NCBI RefSeq assembly: GCF_033807575.1
Contig: NC_084729.1
Coordinates: forward strand, 9,176,001 to 9,240,000
Length of the DNA: 64,000 bases
Reading direction: 5' to 3'
Source of the DNA: Cydia pomonella
Taxonomy: Eukaryota > Arthropoda > Insecta > Lepidoptera > Tortricidae
Numbering within the stretch: the first letter of the stretch is position 1; the number at the start of each line of letters is the position of its first letter. Position numbers and translations under genes: made by a program. Under the pieces are notes generated by a model. It was not told the origin of the DNA and made no database searches. It was given only the letters and a program-made list of their open reading frames with translations. Positions 54,590 to 64,000 of the stretch are shown piece by piece.

Positions 54590-55669
54590 TCACTTGAGTT
54601 TTGTAAGGACAGCATCATCGTGAATATGAATTATTTTACTAGTTTCGTTTTTGCGCATAAAAATCTTGCAGTCTCTCGTCCACAAAAAAGAATAATTAAG
54701 TTCAATTTTGATCTGCCTCGCACGCTTGAGCAGCAGTTTATTAGCCGGTGTAAGATGGTCGCCCAGGAACAGGGGGGTCGCAGGTCCCGGCAAATCGATG
54801 TCGGCGGTTGTCAGCCCGCGGCGGGCTCGGACGGCCGCCAGCAGAGCGTCCTTGCGCCTACGCTGGGTGAACCGGACTATAATAGCAGCTGGCCGAGTGT
54901 TTTCCTGACCCTTGTCGGTTTGAAAGCGCCGCACCCTATGCACTGAGTCAACGTCAGCATCAGAAAGTGTGTAGCCAACGCGTGAAGATATGTTGCTTAA
55001 GATAGTAAATAGGTTTTCTCCTTTGTGGAACGGAACCCCGGAAATCTCAATGTTGTTGAGTAGCGAATATTGTTTCATCCTGTCATTTTCAGCAACCAGG
55101 TTTTTAATAACGTTATTAGCCTCGCTGAGGCTTTTTGGGAGGCCCGACAAAGCGTCATTTTTCTTTTCAATAAAAGTGACCCTGTCGTTAAGATCCGATA
55201 GTTCCGTTTTAATGGCTGTTTGTTCAATAATTATTTGGTCGGCTTTAGACATAACACTAGATATTTGACTTTTAATATCCGATGTTAAGGCGTGATGCAT
55301 GTTTTGTAATTTCACGTCCTGGGCTGCGCTAGAGGAGGCGAGATAAGCCATAATGTCCTTCCGAAAGTCCGCTAAGTAATGCATAATACTCGTATCAGTG
55401 CCGAGTTCTGGCTGTTTTCTCTTTCTTGTGGTTATGTTTGTGGCATCGTCCTCGCTGGTGCTTAACTTTGTGAGATCTGGCTGCGAACCCCCAGCTGGTA
55501 ATGAACCACCTAGAGTATTAAGGGAATCCGCCATGTCTTCAATTTGGAGTCGGTAGAAATAATATAAGTCGAATTCCTCAGTTAGCCGTCGAACCAGACT
55601 CGAGTCCAGAGGACAAACGCACTTATTGCACGGATAATAAGATTTAATTTCACTTATTTGGGAAGACAC
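54590..55669 (-). CDS. LINE ORF1 protein (coiled coil plus RRM-like domain)
   Basis: 359 residues, intact. After an N-terminal Cys-containing stretch (YYPCNKCVCPLDSS) comes a helical region likely to form a coiled coil (about 120-195, TAIKTELSDLNDRVTFIEKK). Then an RRM-like fold reads NNIEISGVPFHKGENLFTIL and PAAIIVRFTQRRRKDALLAA, as in LINE ORF1 proteins that bind element RNA as trimers. A further Met lies at residue 46 (MADSLNTLGG), which could be the true start. ORF2 follows 260 bases downstream. Confidence 0.7.
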   Translation of the reverse strand: MSSQISEIKSYYPCNKCVCPLDSSLVRRLTEEFDLYYFYRLQIEDMADSLNTLGGSLPAGGSQPDLTKLSTSEDDATNITTRKRKQPELGTDTSIMHYLADFRKDIMAYLASSSAAQDVKLQNMHHALTSDIKSQISSVMSKADQIIIEQTAIKTELSDLNDRVTFIEKKNDALSGLPKSLSEANNVIKNLVAENDRMKQYSLLNNIEISGVPFHKGENLFTILSNISSRVGYTLSDADVDSVHRVRRFQTDKGQENTRPAAIIVRFTQRRRKDALLAAVRARRGLTTADIDLPGPATPLFLGDHLTPANKLLLKRARQIKIELNYSFLWTRDCKIFMRKNETSKIIHIHDDAVLTKLK

Positions 55670-55884
55670 ACAGTACAGAGATAAGAAACTTGCAGCACTT
55701 TAAAACGTCACAACACAATCAGGCTCGCGAACAATTTTGAGCCTTAAGTACCGTAATTAAGATACAGATAAGCTTGTTTTGAATATAATTGCAACTTGAA
55801 TAATAAAATGAAGTGGAGCTATACGTCTGCTCTTGATCTTAGCGAGTGGCGAGTGAAATTGCACAGGGCTCTCAACTTTTTTTA

Positions 55885-56147
55885 CTTGCAAATATGGAAT
55901 AGAATAATTTTTTATTCGTAGACACAAACAAGACACATTAAATTACATGATATAACAAAAACAAAGGAAGTATAAAGTGCCACGAAATGGCCTCATCTCA
56001 GCATGTTGCTGGTGGCTTCCAGCGCTGATCTTCCGATGAGACCATCGAGTGAGAAAAATCACGAAAGGTAACAGACAAGAAGGAAAAATACTTAAAATAA
56101 TATAGAGTGAACAAATTGAAAAATAGATAAAAGATAACGACTAAATT
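55885..56147 (-). mobile_element. LINE 3' UTR that was the target of the RTE insertion
   Basis: 'cagcgctgatcttccg' is shared with the LINE 3' fragment at 42350-42380. The continuation after the insertion is at 57484. Order and orientation suggest an antisense CR1/L2-like 3' end. Confidence 0.4.
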
Positions 56148-56265
56148 CTGCATTAGCTGTTTGAGCAAGAAAATCTGGTCCATCGTGCTGCGATTTCTCC
56201 GGAAGCCACATTGGTAGTCTCCGAGGATTTTTTCCGCATATGGCTCTATCCTCTTTAGCAACACG
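56148..56265 (-). pseudogene. Inverted 5' segment of the RTE reverse transcriptase
   Basis: The minus-strand frame reads VLLKRIEPYAEKILGDYQCG then FRRNRSTMDQIFLLKQLMQ. It is the part of the reverse transcriptase directly upstream of, and overlapping, the sense segment to its right. Confidence 0.75.
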
Positions 56266-56269
56266 TTGG

Positions 56270-57457
56270 ACGATGGACCAGATTTTCTTGCTCAAACAGC
56301 TAATGCAGAAGAAGTGGGAGTACGCACAAAGCATCCATTCGCTGTTTGTGGACTTCACAAAGGCCTATGACAGTATAGACAGGGGCACCTTGTACTCCAT
56401 TCTTGCAAATTTCAACATCCCCAAAAAACTAGTAGCCATAATCACCACAGCAACGAGGGAAAGCAGGATGCGAGTTAAAGTTGGCGGCGAGTTGTCAGAG
56501 GAATTCACGGTGACTACCGGTCTAAAGCAAGGGGATGCTCTATCACCTGTGCTCTTCAACCTAGCTCTTGAACATGTTGTCCGAAAAGTACTAGAATTGG
56601 ACATAGGAGTTGAGTTGAACGGCAAGCACAAGGTGGTAGGGTACGCCGACGACCTAGCTTTATTAGGGGAAAGCCGTGAACAAGTGGCGAAAGCAGCTAG
56701 TGTCCTGGAACGAGAGGCTTCTATGATAGGTCTCAGGATCAACCAGTCGAAAACCGAATACCTCCACATGAAACGGTACAAAAACACACGCGTCAAGCGT
56801 GACAGTCTTCATGTTGGAGGCACCGTTTATCGTGGAGTTGACAAATTTCGGTACCTCGGATGCACGATTACCGACACAAACACCAGAGAGGAGGAGATCA
56901 ATATACGCATCCAAAACGCCCTGCGATGCAGCGCAGCCCTCCATAAGGTGTTGGCGTCCAAGCTTCTCAGCAGAAATACTAAGTTACGGGTATATAAAAC
57001 TATAATAAGACCAATCCTTATGTATGGCTGCGAAGCTTGGACACTAACACTGAAAGAAGAGAGTCAGCTCCTGGTAGCGGAAAGAAAGGTGTTACGGAAG
57101 ATCCTGGGACCTATCAAAAGAGATGACGGCACCTGGAGGATCCGTAAGAATGCCGAAATCGAGGAGTTAGTGGCCGAACCCAATATCATCGGCGAAACGA
57201 AATGCCACAGACTTCGCTGGTTCGGCCATTTACTGAGGATGGGTGAGGATCGAGGTGTTAAGAGAGCTTATTTGGGACAACCGACTGGTCGCCGTCCAGT
57301 GGGTCGGCCCAGATACCGCTGGAGCGACAGTGTACAGGCGGATCTGTGCCAACTCAAAGCCGACAACTGGCAGGAAGTGGCACAGGATCGGGACAGGTGG
57401 CATTCTCTCGTTTTGGAGGCCAAGACCCTCTTTGGATCACTGCGCCACAATAGTTAG
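56270..57457 (+). pseudogene. RTE-like reverse transcriptase, sense segment
   Basis: About 395 codons stay open. Motifs in order: FVDFTKAYDSIDR, TGLKQGDALSPVLF, VVGYADDLALLG (catalytic YADD), GLRINQSKTEYL, KFRYLGCTI, KTIIRPILMYGCEAWTL, LRWFGHLLRM and GRPRYRW. The endonuclease and the first reverse transcriptase blocks are missing because of the inversion and truncation, so it is not autonomous. Confidence 0.8.
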
Positions 57458-57470
57458 TTAGTTAGTTAGT
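57452..57470. repeat. (GTTA)n tail of the RTE element
   Basis: Four to five tetramers immediately before the right copy of the target duplication. Confidence 0.8.
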
Positions 57471-57589
57471 TAACGACTAAATTAAGTAAAGATTATTTAT
57501 ATTCACATATATAATATGGATTCACATGTCTCCTGGGACTCCAAATAACATACCAAAAATAGAGCTTTACTCGCGCTTTACTTTTTAGG

Positions 57590-57790
57590 GTTCCGTAGAC
57601 AAAGGGTAATACGAGACCCTATTACTAAAACTGCGCTGTCCATCTGTCTGTCCGTTTGTCACCAGGCTGTATCGCATGAAACGTGATAGTTAGACAGTTG
57701 AAATTTTCACAGATAATGTATTTTTGTTGCCGCTAGTAACAACAAATACTAAAAAGTACGGAACCCTCGGTGCGCGAGTCCGACTTGCAC
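57590..57790 (+). repeat. GGGTTCCGTA-family element (short form)
   Basis: From 'tagggttccgtagacaaagg' to 'acggaaccctcggtgcgcga'. Shares 'gtcaccaggctgtat' and 'cagataatgtatttttgttg' with 6091-6390. Confidence 0.6.
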
Positions 57791-58068
57791 TATACAGGAT
57801 ATACTGGTACGTAAATTATATATTCTAAAAACAAATCGAGTTATTAATGTTCATGATCCCAAAGTGTCGATCCAAAAAAATTCAAAACTCACCTTAGTAG
57901 GAAATCCCTCCTAACCCCTATTACGGGGTGAGCTGAGATTTCCTACTATTTCGTATTTATCTTTAAAGTTATGAAATGGAATCACACAAAAACATAAAAG
58001 AAAACTAAAATTCAAACGACCAGAACATTTATTATGTATAAAAATCAGTTTGCCACATGTAAAATGCC

Positions 58069-58278
58069 GAATACAATTTCATACCTTTTGGCGTCGAGAC
58101 CCTTGGCCCGTGGGGTCCAAGTGCCCTTAAGCTCTTTAAGGACCTTTCAAAAAGGTTAGCAGAGGTCACCGGCGACCGCAGAGCTGGCAGCTTCCTCGCT
58201 CAAAGAATTAGTCTTGCAATACAGCGAGGAAATGCTGCCAGTATCTACGGCACCATGCCGCAGGGGGATATTTTTTAG
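58069..58278 (+). pseudogene. CCHC/RPD-family LINE, last 69 codons
   Basis: An open frame to TAG reads EYNFIPFGVETLGPWGPSAL, then GDRRAGSFLAQRISLAIQRG and NAASIYGTMPQ. It matches the end of the 13639 copy closely. Strongly 5'-truncated; an A/T-rich 3' UTR with AATAAA-like motifs follows to about 58390. Confidence 0.75.
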
Positions 58279-58615
58279 TATTTTATTTTAAGTTTAGTAT
58301 TATTTATTTTTAGATTTAGGTTTTAAGTTTTATAGTGTATTCTACAAATTGTATAGTCATGTTACTCGAAATAAATATATAATAAATAAAGTTTTATCGA
58401 GGTTTGAATGTCAGTTTCAGTTCTGTCCCTACTCACCCCATTTTAAGGTACTTGTATTTTCTTTTCAGGAAAAAAGTGTCTAGAGATGGGCCTCAAGATT
58501 GCTATTTAAATTTTTGGCAACCAAATTGTGATCTAAAAAAGCGCTACAATTTTTCAAAAACTCCTGGCCGAAAACAACACCATAAAAATAGCTTTTTGGC
58601 AAAAATTTCATTTTG

Positions 58616-58914
58616 GTACAAGCTTTTATCGCTGACTGTACTTTTCTTTCCACAAGTAACTAATACTCATCGAGACAATTCTAAAAATCCCAAACACAAT
58701 TAGGTTACGCTGTTTTATCACAGAGTTCCTATGGCCACCTCCTGTCTCCATCATCAGATCATCTCGATGGTACCATAATATTGCATTGTCACCCGACTTA
58801 AATATGTATGCAAATTTTCAGCTTCATCGGAAACCGGGAAGTGGGTCAAATTTAACTTGCAAGATTTGATTACAAACAGACAACGGTCAGGTGAAAGTAA
58901 ATAAAAACTTGTAC
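58616..58914. mobile_element. Non-autonomous element with GTACAAGCTTTTAT ends (copy 3)
   Basis: Starts 'gtacaagcttttatcgctga', ends 'gtaaataaaaacttgtac'. Very close to 40300-40593. Confidence 0.65.
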
Positions 58915-59259
58915 CGTAAAACCACCCAACTATAGTCCAAAGCTCCCAACTATGGTCCACAAATAAACTCAATTTTTCTCGTTCAGGTGTGTATTTTACT
59001 ATATTTTTATATTTCTAAGGCAAAGTATGTTTGTAAATGGAAGGTAAAACTAGGAGTAAACCAAAAGGAACATTGGTATATATACTTAATTTCCTTTTGA
59101 ACTTGTGGACCATAGTTGCAGTATTGGACTAGAGTTGGGTAGTTTTACGGTAAATAATTTGTTTTGATTTTTAGTACTTTTTTACACTGGCTCAGTGACC
59201 CAAAAACATTGACATAGATCTAAGGATGGGCCTTGCGAGCACTAAGAATGGTGCTAGTT

Positions 59260-59407
59260 CAGTGGTGTCATTCACGAATTCGAGCCAATCGTGCAGTCTA
59301 ACGCAACTAGTTGCGACCAATCGCGTACTTGGTACGAACTCATCAACCAATCATGTTGCGACGTTAGACTGCACGATTGGCTCGAATTCGTGTGCGTGAC
59401 ACCGCTG
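59260..59407. mobile_element. Fold-back MITE downstream of the LRR gene
   Basis: 148 bp. 'acgaattcgagccaatcgtg' on the left is inverted as 'cacgattggctcgaattcgt' on the right; outer ends 'cagtggtgtca' and 'tgacaccgctg'. Arms are about 40-45 bases. No clear target duplication. Confidence 0.7.
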
Positions 59408-59512
59408 TACTGTTATCGGTGAAATATTTGAAATACTTATCTACTCAAAATTTTGTTATTTTGTCTTAAAAATTCTCATGATTATTAGGATAATTTCACG
59501 ATGGGTAGTCAG

Positions 59513-60436
59513 TTAATTAGGGCATACACAACTTTTTTGCTGGCTATGCATGCATTCTGGTCGTGTTCCGTTATAATGCATAATTTTGGTGTCTAAAATA
59601 GCTTTAGGATAGAACGGATCACGTTTATAATACGGCACACCTTCTCTGTTCACTTCCACCAAAAGCTTGACAAGGCAGGCACAATGCCACGGGTTATCGT
59701 AGAAGTAGAAATGTTTAAGATTCACCCCTGTTTTTTTAAGATTGGTCACGAAACCCTCTGGTAAGAAAGTTAATCTATTATTATCTATTTGTAGATTTTG
59801 AAGCATTACATTTCTTTCGAATAATTTGTTTGTTATATACCTAATTTTATTACCACTTAAATACAATTTTCTCAATTCAGGCAGAGATGCAAATATATCG
59901 GGGTGAATGTAGTCGATTTTATTGCGAGATAAGTATATCTTTTGTAACTTAACGCAAGCAGAAAACGTCATAGCGTTGTTTAGTTCGGTAACTAGATTAT
60001 CACCAAGTATTAGCTCGGTCAGTTTGGGGCAAGATCGCTGGTCAAAGATGGGCAACTCTCTAATCTTGTTAATATGTAAAAACAGTTTAGTTAATGTAGG
60101 AACGGAGTGCAATATAGCTAGGTTTATGTGTTCAATGTTATTTGCAAATAAATGAATTTCATCTACATTTGGAAGGTTTTCAAAGTCGTCAAGGAAGATT
60201 TCGACATCGGTGAGACCGCAGTGATGCATGTTTAAGTAAGTGGCATCCTCGTCCACGGGATAACGCCGGATTCGCTTGTCGTCGAAGTCGGAGAAGCGCG
60301 CTTTGCACAGCTCTGTGGTGACGCCATCAGCGACCGCGAAGGCTGGCAACAGTGCGGCCAGCGGCAGCAGCAACGCTAACGCGGCGTGTACCGCAGCTGC
60401 AATGTATACAGAGTTTTGCAATTTGTTATCTATCAA
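59513..60436 (-). CDS. Secreted leucine-rich-repeat protein (intronless)
   Basis: 307 residues in one exon. The N-terminus has a long hydrophobic stretch (ALALLLPLAALLPAFAVADG), a signal peptide or signal anchor, most likely cleaved near AFAVA. About seven LRRs follow (LPNVDEIHLFANNIEHI; LQKIYLSRNKIDYI; LRKLYLSGNKIRYI; LQNLQIDNNRLTFL). A C-terminal cap starts at NPWHCACL and has Cys residues to the end (PECMHSQQKSCVC), like an LRRCT. There is a potential N-glycosylation site, NGT. No transmembrane segment or GPI signal follows, so it should be extracellular. It resembles insect slit/chaoptin-like or TLR ectodomain repeats only in general; the ligand and orthologue are not known. The first Met is used; no upstream exon is required. 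Confidence 0.8.
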   Translation of the reverse strand: MIDNKLQNSVYIAAAVHAALALLLPLAALLPAFAVADGVTTELCKARFSDFDDKRIRRYPVDEDATYLNMHHCGLTDVEIFLDDFENLPNVDEIHLFANNIEHINLAILHSVPTLTKLFLHINKIRELPIFDQRSCPKLTELILGDNLVTELNNAMTFSACVKLQKIYLSRNKIDYIHPDIFASLPELRKLYLSGNKIRYITNKLFERNVMLQNLQIDNNRLTFLPEGFVTNLKKTGVNLKHFYFYDNPWHCACLVKLLVEVNREGVPYYKRDPFYPKAILDTKIMHYNGTRPECMHSQQKSCVCPN

Positions 60437-61110
60437 TCATTTATGACACAATAACGAAACCTCAGCAAACTCCGAGCTTAAAGCGCGTGGTTGTTTTATT
60501 GCGATAGACGCAGTGTTAAACGCGATATATATTAATTGTTTTACGCGGTAAATGCGGCGATAAGCGCGTTATCATTTTTTCCTACTCCTCTACTGTTATG
60601 TGTCATTTATGCATTCATTAACACGAATATAGGAACATACATAAAAGGTTTCAAGAAAAGTCCATATTGTCTAATCCTCATAACAGCACTTGTGCTTTTA
60701 ATCGCTATAACGTTACTGCGATTAATGGCTACCAACCTAACAAAATCACAATGAATACAGTTTTAAACTAAGTGCATTGCTGCCAACTTACAAAATATTC
60801 ATTTGGTTGCATAGTAAAAATAATTACTTCATAAGTCAGAAACACGCATGTGACACTCGTAATATAGCAACACCCATAGACTACGAAGACCGCTTAGCGT
60901 TGCTTGTTAGTCTCCGTAAGCTACGGTGGCCAAAATTGAGAAAAAACTGTCCAAAAATTTAATTTAGCAAGTAGCAAGTAAGAGGGCCTCATGAGTTACG
61001 AGGTGTCGCTGACCGGCCCGGGGCGGGCTGGGCACGTAACAAGGTATGCTCGCGCGTCTTAGCTATATACTTTTGCTTTGTTTACCTAAATTAAGATTTA
61101 TTTTTGTTGA
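60437..61110. other. Upstream region of the LRR gene
   Basis: A TATATAT stretch at about 60524-60531 could be a TATA box on the minus strand about 90 bases before the start codon; this is weak. No gene seen. Plus-strand ORFs of 72 and 61 codons have no domain. Confidence 0.35.
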
Positions 61111-61262
61111 CTCGTAGGAAAAGTATTGTATGCAACGTTGTATAAGTAGGTCAAAAAAGGCGAGTGGCGTGAGTTACAATGTGAGCCGGAGCCGAAGGCG
61201 TAGGCGAACATTGTAAAGGAATACGCCACGAGCATCTTCTTATACAACTGTTGCATAAAATA
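61110..61262. mobile_element. MITE
   Basis: 'gtattgtatgcaacgttgta' on the left is inverted as 'tacaactgttgcataaaatac' on the right; inner arms 'cgagtggcgt' and 'acgccacgag'. Confidence 0.55.
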
Positions 61263-61524
61263 CTATTACTACATTCCGTTATCGCATGCGTTCAACGCTA
61301 CGTTTATCGCATAAAACCACGGAATATTATAATGAGGTACCTTATTACTATTTCTGCGCATAAAACAACGACGCACGCTTAACAAATAACTGAAATAACA
61401 ATGTATGGCAGATGGCCTCCCAAATACCTTCCTAGCATTTGTTCCGGCATTTTTGCCACGCCTGAAAGAATCTGGAGACCACAGTGTGATAATCGCATAC
61501 GCTTTGGTAATTATTGAGTAAAAA

Positions 61525-62340
61525 ACTGACCAAGAGCATGTCTGGGCTTGCTCAGTGTAGGGTTCCGTAGTTACCATTCTGTCATAATAGGTTAACGGAG
61601 GCTATTAGTAAGTAAGTATCATGTAGGTATATTATAAGTATAAGGGAATACCTTCGCAGCGCTTTGACGTCTTTTTACTACGAAGAGAAAACTTGTTGCA
61701 ATAATTCAAAAATGGCTGGACCGATAATGTTCGTTTTAGTTTTCCTTAAAAAAAAATAGTACATTGTGCAACGAGGGGGGTTAAGTGAAATTTTGGATAC
61801 GAGGGTTGTTATTCCCGACAGACGCAGGCTGGAGGGAATTACAGACCCAATATCTTACCCCCGGAGTTACACACAATTTTTTTCATCACACTTGCGAAGA
61901 AAAAACTAAATAAGCGAAATAATTCTTAAATACGGTGACATATCAAGCATTCGTCTGCCATTTTGTAATTTCTTGGAAGGTGAGGAATCGAAGGCACAGA
62001 CCTATTCGGCATTCAGCCACGATTTAAAACTATGTAAAAGTATTTTAAACGGCTGTTTAATTAATCAAATTAAATAATTCAAAACATAAACAATGACAAC
62101 AAACATGAATAAGTGACTTAATTAAGAAAAAAGCTATAGCTTTTTTTTTCACAATCCATATAACTCCCACGGGAACAAAATAGGCCTTTGCCCTTATATT
62201 CAGCACACCTACATGAAATAAGATCTTTTTCGAGCAAGTGTGATGAAAAAGTCTTTAAAATACTTGTTAAGCGGACGGACAGACGGACATGGCGAAACTA
62301 TAAGAGTTCCTAGTTGACTATGGAATCCTAAAAGTGGTTA
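61525..62340 (-). repeat. GGGTTCCGTA-family element interrupted by a MITE
   Basis: Antisense copy of 353-1000: starts 'tgaccaagagcatgtctggg', ends 'ggcgaaactataagagttcc'. The MITE at 61757-62255 lies inside it. Confidence 0.55.
61757..62255. mobile_element. MITE-like repeat, copy 2
   Basis: Same blocks as 45336-45860 ('ggatacgaggg', 'gccattttgtaatttcttgg', 'tcgagcaagtgtgatgaaaa'). Confidence 0.55.
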
Positions 62341-63297
62341 TTAAAGATCCCTACTCAGCAAAAAAAAAAACATGCGTAGGTGACGCAAAGTGGAGATGAT
62401 TTCTGTACCCTAAAAATGATTTTTTGTAGTTTTTGTTTTCCCACTTCGTCGGCATGTTTAATTCATATATCCGTGTCTAATTGCAGCTAACAATCACGGA
62501 GCAAAGCCTCGGATGGACAGACAGACACAAATGGCGAAAGTATAAGGGTTCTTAATTTCCTACGGAACCCTAAAAAACCCAGAAAAAGCCATGGTAAATA
62601 ATTAAATACAGTATTACTTTGCTATTACTACATTTATACACCGTGTTTTTATTTAATTCCGTTAATATATATATATATATATATATTTTATAAACAGTAA
62701 TTAAATGTTGCATAAAAGCGTTGTTGTAACACGGGCATTACATTTAACTCAACCAAACAATTGAAAACTGTGACATATCAATGTCATTTCGAACATCGAT
62801 CGTCCGAGATAGTATTTACGTTTAGTAACAAATGTATAAACTCTTACTAAACACTAATCAATATGTAAACAGGCCCTAAGGCAAGTGTACACGTTCGTAA
62901 GGGCCTTATAACATAAATAAATAATTATTGATTATCTCCGAAATGGAGTTAATTAGGATACCGGTGTCTTTGAGAAAGTTACCTAATTTTAGCTCAGGGA
63001 TGTACCCTTGAAATGAACGGAAATAAAAAAAACACGGTGTATATTAAGTTATATAACTCACCCGAATTAGTAAACATTGCGGTCGTCGTTGCAAAACCAC
63101 TTTTTGAAATGGTAGGTCGAACATAAAAATACAAAACAAATTATAAAAGAAGATAGGTACTATATTAAGGAGATTTACTTAAATTGTTCTAAATTTTAGT
63201 CGCTTGACAAGCGATACTTTACTGGAGCGTCGCGCGATATCTTTGAAAAATAGTACTAAACTTGAGAGACTAAAAGGGAGTGAATTTTCTGAGTTAA
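62341..63297. other. Intergenic, repeats only
   Basis: A short GGGTTCCGTA-family piece (62490-62575, antisense) and an (AT)n tract at 62663-62685. Nothing else recognised. Confidence 0.4.
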
Positions 63298-63581
63298 GCG
63301 CCAATTAAATCCACTCTATCCGATTTCGGGCCCGAAATCGGGCCTGATAATCGTTTTCCATTTCACGGAATATCAGTACATCCTTAACAATATTTGAAAT
63401 GTAAAAAATACTTTGTCTCTAATTGCCAAAAATGTTCAATGCTTGATAGTTTTGCATATGAACCATTTTTTTTACATTTCAAATATTGTAAACGATGTGC
63501 TGATATTTGGTGAAACGGAAAAATATTCATTTTTTCGGGCCCGAAATTGGGTTCTGATAAAGTGTGGATGTAATTGGCACT
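63298..63581. mobile_element. Long fold-back MITE
   Basis: 'gccaattaaatccactctat' on the left pairs with 'agtgtggatgtaattggc' on the right; the inner arms 'cgggcccgaaat' and 'acatttcaaatattgt' also match inverted. 284 bp, no coding. Confidence 0.65.
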
Positions 63582-64000
63582 ATTCTGAATATTAATTTAA
63601 TAATGTCTGATAATGTCCAAGTGTTTTCGCGACAGATAGACCTTGATCTCGCTGACCCTGTCATTAGCGATAAAAATGAAATGATATAATGTGTTATGTT
63701 TTGTTTTTAAATAACAGTTGATAACCTATCTGTTCACATAAAACATTTTTTTTATTATTGTTTACTTACTATTGAACACTTTGGCTTTGTGAGCTGGCTC
63801 GCGAGTACAAATCCGCCATTTTGAAATATCTGTCTGGAGCATTGGCGACACTCTTCATTTCAATCATACTCGGCTCCGTTCGGCTGAGCATTGCTCCGAG
63901 CAGTTATTAGGGTTGGCACAACTTGACATCCCTATGCGTGCACAACCATAGATAAGACAATGACTTGAATCACAACCCTAAAGAGCCTAAAGGGATAGTG
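63582..64000. other. Right edge, nothing recognised
   Basis: AT-rich sequence with no ORF or repeat that I can assign. Confidence 0.35.

Larger units (their letters stand above)
51360..55880 (-). mobile_element. CR1/Jockey-type LINE, nearly full length
   Basis: ORF1 (55669-54590) and ORF2 (54330-51407, in three frames) lie in order on the minus strand with UTRs either side. The ends are approximate; no target duplication was identified. Confidence 0.7.
56148..57470 (+). mobile_element. RTE-like LINE with 5' inversion (twin priming) and 13-bp target duplication
   Basis: Both sides carry taacgactaaatt (56135-56147 and 57471-57483). The left 118 bases are inverted relative to the rest. A 41-base perfect inverted pair (56146-56186 and 56270-56310) marks where the two reverse-transcription products overlap. 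The tail is (GTTA)n, as expected for RTE-type elements. Confidence 0.85.

Overview
The window looks like nuclear DNA of an insect, most likely a moth or butterfly. This rests on AT-rich introns, two genes with a ZAD domain (zinc-finger-associated domain, an expansion typical of holometabolous insects), and interspersed repeats of lepidopteran type: tRNA-derived SINEs, CR1/Jockey-like, RTE-like and RNase H-bearing LINEs, hAT elements and fold-back MITEs. The order assignment is an inference.

Four host genes can be assembled. (1) A ZAD transcription-factor gene on the minus strand starts at 8370 and runs off the left edge; its zinc fingers are outside the window. (2) A complete eight-exon minus-strand gene, 16505 down to 9023, encodes a 373-residue protein with a PDZ-like fold followed by a C3HC4 RING finger, presumably an E3 ubiquitin ligase. 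(3) A complete twelve-exon plus-strand ZAD gene, 28864 to 50618, encodes 582 residues with twelve C2H2 fingers. (4) An intronless minus-strand gene, 60436 down to 59513, encodes a secreted leucine-rich-repeat protein. In all three multi-exon models the splice phases agree at every junction in the window and the frames close exactly.

Layout: 1-2.4 kb, transposon relics; 2.4-3.1 kb, a five-copy tandem array of one exon of the left ZAD gene; 3.1-8.4 kb, the rest of that gene; 9.0-16.5 kb, the RING-PDZ gene, whose first intron holds two SINEs and a LINE fragment; 16.5-28.8 kb, gene-poor and filled with nested transposons, including a 4.3-kb insertion with 8-bp target duplications; 28.9-50.6 kb, the right ZAD gene, swollen by transposons; 51.3-55.9 kb, a near-complete CR1/Jockey-type LINE; 56.1-57.5 kb, a twin-primed RTE insertion; 58-64 kb, LINE and MITE pieces around the LRR gene.

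The two ZAD genes split the ZAD at the same place with the same phase, so they look like paralogues. Both show repeated small tandem duplications centred on exons. Most extra copies are dead, but four (perhaps five) copies at 2439-3119 keep splice sites and phase and could be mutually exclusive exons. The other notable pattern is transposon sequence lying within about 60 bases upstream of several splice acceptors of the right zinc-finger gene.
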